Assembly: GCA_030590945.1 (NCBI GenBank)
Contig: JAUVBY010000005.1
Coordinates: 1-53,347 of the forward strand
Length of the DNA stretch: 53,347 nt
Source: Gammaproteobacteria bacterium
GTDB taxonomy: Bacteria; Pseudomonadota; Gammaproteobacteria; Arenicellales; Poriferihabitantaceae
Direction of reading: 5' to 3'
Part shown: positions 51,928 through 53,347 of the stretch, one piece after another
Layout: every line of letters starts with the position of its first letter
Position numbering within the stretch: the stretch's first letter is position 1
Notes under the pieces: generated by a model
What the model was told of the DNA's origin: nothing
Databases searched by the model: none
Seen by the model: only the letters and a program-made list of their open reading frames with translations
Program-made: the position numbers and the translations under genes

Positions 51928-52437
51928 TCAACTAAAGTTAAACGCCACCGATAGACGCACTTCATCCGACAGGTTTTTACTCACCGCATGGCGCGTTTGT
52001 GGCGCAAAAAAAATCCATTGTCCTTCGCCGGGTGTATGCTCAATAATTTGTTCGCCATCATGGATGAGCAGTTTTCCCGAGTTTCGCGGAACGCTCACAT
52101 AATATACGCCGGATAGCCGTTCATCGTGGTCATCATGGCTGTGCAGGCTGGTGTCGGCACCGGGGCCCATGGCATTAAACCAGCATCCCATCTTTTTGAC
52201 CGGCGGGCCTAGTATTCTATCAGCGCGAGCACGCGCATCGGTTTTGAGTTTGCTAAGCAGCGGCACATGTTGTTCATCCAAATAAATGTTCTCGAACCGG
52301 CCATTGAAAAAATGTGTTTTTTTAATATTGTCCAGGTTTTTTGCCGTAGTGTATTGCGCGAATAGCCCCGCATTGAAGTATTGATCAAACGCGCCCGGAT
52401 GAACCAGAAATTCGCCCCGCGACAGTAGATGCGTCAT
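51928..52437 (-). CDS. Putative 2OG-Fe(II) oxygenase (TIGR02466-like)
   Basis: A 169-residue cupin-fold protein. The iron-site region reads TSLHSHDDHDERLSGVYYVSVP and the distal His/Arg pair lies in FFAPQTRHAVSKNLSDEVRLSVAFNF, as in small putative 2-oxoglutarate-dependent oxygenases. It is shorter than TIGR02466 proteins (about 200 residues) but has both halves of the site. It follows exbD on the same strand with a 5-base gap, so it belongs to the ExbB-ExbD transcript. Such oxygenases recur beside TonB-system and sulfotransferase genes in marine gammaproteobacteria, to my knowledge. Confidence 0.75.
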   Translation of the reverse strand: MTHLLSRGEFLVHPGAFDQYFNAGLFAQYTTAKNLDNIKKTHFFNGRFENIYLDEQHVPLLSKLKTDARARADRILGPPVKKMGCWFNAMGPGADTSLHSHDDHDERLSGVYYVSVPRNSGKLLIHDGEQIIEHTPGEGQWIFFAPQTRHAVSKNLSDEVRLSVAFNFS

Positions 52438-52442
52438 GAGAA

Positions 52443-52919
52443 CTAACTTCGATCGGGCGCCACGGCAAACTGAATTTTGTTTATTCCAAGTTGCGATATA
52501 GCATCCATGAGGTGAATAATGCGCCCGTGGCTGGCGTCTTTGTCTGCCTGGATGACAATCGTTGGAGAGACGCCGGCCATACCGGGGCTGTCGTTTCGTA
52601 GTGATTCTATGGCCCGGTTTATTTGATTCGCTAAATCCCGGCGTCTTTCGCTATCAGATTTCCCGCCGCCGGATACGTTTTTAAAGCGGGTCTGGTCTGT
52701 TTCTATGATAATTTCGTTCAGCTTGCTAACCGTGATTCTGACGGTAAATTCAGTGGGCTGTGCCTGTTCTGAACTGGCTTCAGGAAGGCTTAGATCGATT
52801 ACGTTATCCTTGTTGAAGGTTGTGGTAATCATGAAAAAAATCAGCAGCAGAAATACTACATCGATCAGCGGCGCGAGATTAAGGCTGACGTCCTCTTCCT
52901 CGGGCCGGCAAAATTTCAC
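52443..52919 (-). CDS. exbD: ExbD/TolR-family biopolymer transport protein
   Basis: A 158-residue protein with a short cytoplasmic N-terminus, one membrane helix (LAPLIDVVFLLLIFFMITTTF) carrying the essential Asp, and a periplasmic domain ending QADKDASHGRIIHLMDAISQLGINKIQFA. With ExbB it uses the proton gradient to energise TonB-dependent outer-membrane uptake. The start codon is GTG, overlapping the exbB stop (GTGA). Confidence 0.9.
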   Translation of the reverse strand: MKFCRPEEEDVSLNLAPLIDVVFLLLIFFMITTTFNKDNVIDLSLPEASSEQAQPTEFTVRITVSKLNEIIIETDQTRFKNVSGGGKSDSERRRDLANQINRAIESLRNDSPGMAGVSPTIVIQADKDASHGRIIHLMDAISQLGINKIQFAVAPDRS

Positions 52920-53347
52920 GCTTCGGGTTCCAGATTTTGTTCGGCTTGAGCTTCGATATCAGCATCGGCTGTTGCTTCGGTCTGCGCTTGCGCCTCGACA
53001 GCTTTGGTGTGTTCAATTAAGGTAAACAAGCGAAATACTTCGCGCTCCATATCGATGGAGAGTGATTGAATATGAGCTTTGAAATGCCGGTAGAAAAGTA
53101 GAGATGGTATCGCGACGGTCAGCCCGGTGGCAGTCGTTACCAGTGCCTGAGAAATACCTTCGGCCAGTTCCTGCGGTTGCCCGACCCCTACCACGGTTAT
53201 CGCGGCAAAGACTTTTATCATACCAACTACGGTTCCCAGTAGCCCTAACAACGGCGTAATAGCAGCGATTGAACCCAGAGTATTGAGGTACTTTTCCATC
53301 TCATGAACCTGATGCCGGCCACTGTCTTCAACCGTGGCTTTGAGTTC
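52916..53347 (-). CDS. exbB: MotA/TolQ/ExbB proton channel protein, partial
   Basis: The frame stays open through the right edge; the ORF-track Met at 53299 is internal (upstream residues VEDSGRHQVHEMEKYL fit the family). Visible are LNTLGSIAAITPLLGLLGTVVGMIKVFAA and GISQALVTTATGLTVAIPSLLFYRHF, the two conserved channel helices, then a cytoplasmic tail rich in Ala, Glu and Gln (EAQAQTEATADADIEAQAEQ). The N-terminal helix and start lie outside the window. Confidence 0.92.
   Translation of the reverse strand, partial: ELKATVEDSGRHQVHEMEKYLNTLGSIAAITPLLGLLGTVVGMIKVFAAITVVGVGQPQELAEGISQALVTTATGLTVAIPSLLFYRHFKAHIQSLSIDMEREVFRLFTLIEHTKAVEAQAQTEATADADIEAQAEQNLEPEA

Overview
The window reads as a chromosomal piece from a gammaproteobacterium of moderate GC content. 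Support comes from the two-domain MnmC, a zinc-independent type HemB, a proteobacterial SHP/DHC/cytochrome b561 set, TRAP-type malonate uptake genes and ExbB/ExbD. I cannot name a genus. No rRNA, tRNA, prophage or true CRISPR array was seen.

Layout. (1) 1-3.7 kb: a truncated phospholipase-D-like gene at the left edge beside a degenerate dispersed repeat, then an ABC exporter, a YaiI/UPF0178 protein and a GFA-family zinc protein. (2) 3.9-11.9 kb: a complete nine-gene V/A-type ATPase operon on the minus strand, in the order stalk G/H-like, C, I(a), K(c), F, E, A, B, D, with tightly coupled overlaps. (3) 12.1-17.4 kb: a malonate island. It holds TRAP transporter genes dctP-dctQ-dctM, a divergent GntR/FCD regulator with a palindromic operator, and a malonyl-CoA synthetase. 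A strong terminator-like hairpin sits between dctP and dctQ. (4) 17.5-19.3 kb: a scarred segment with an IS256-family transposase remnant, short degenerate repeats, a monohaem cytochrome and a DUF2202 lipoprotein. (5) 19.4-23.2 kb: a redox operon (cytochrome b561, SHP-type cytochrome, dihaem cytochrome, PepSY protein, response regulator, sensor kinase). (6) 23.5-45.1 kb: the most unusual region, combining glycan, sulfation and nonribosomal peptide genes. (7) 45.4-53.3 kb: mostly housekeeping genes (acylphosphatase, GT-A protein, HAD hydrolase, nadC, hemB, a cold-shock protein, mnmC), then a stand-alone PqqD-like protein, a 2OG-Fe oxygenase-like protein and exbD/exbB running off the right edge.

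How region 6 may work. A minus-strand operon encodes an acyl/oxalyl-CoA-ligase-like enzyme fused to a carrier domain, a ThDP enzyme of the oxalyl-CoA decarboxylase type lacking the usual catalytic Glu, and a three-module NRPS (C-A-T x3). The NRPS ends in a thioesterase with a Cys nucleophile and an extra C-terminal beta-sandwich-like domain. Directly downstream is a small peptide gene with its own promoter, a twin-arginine leader and a Ser/Thr/Asp-rich 48-residue mature part. A hairpin follows, then a three-part PqqD-GT2-GT25 protein. Converging on these are a Stealth-family phosphotransferase, a cytidylyltransferase and a glycosyltransferase-sulfotransferase fusion. My best candidate for an undescribed system is this combination: a TAT-exported peptide with a peptide-binding (PqqD) glycosyltransferase next to an NRPS with an unusual starter unit. 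The link between its parts is inference.

All family calls are from reading the translations by eye; no database search was run. Starts were moved from the longest ORF where a Shine-Dalgarno sequence or gene overlap argued for it.
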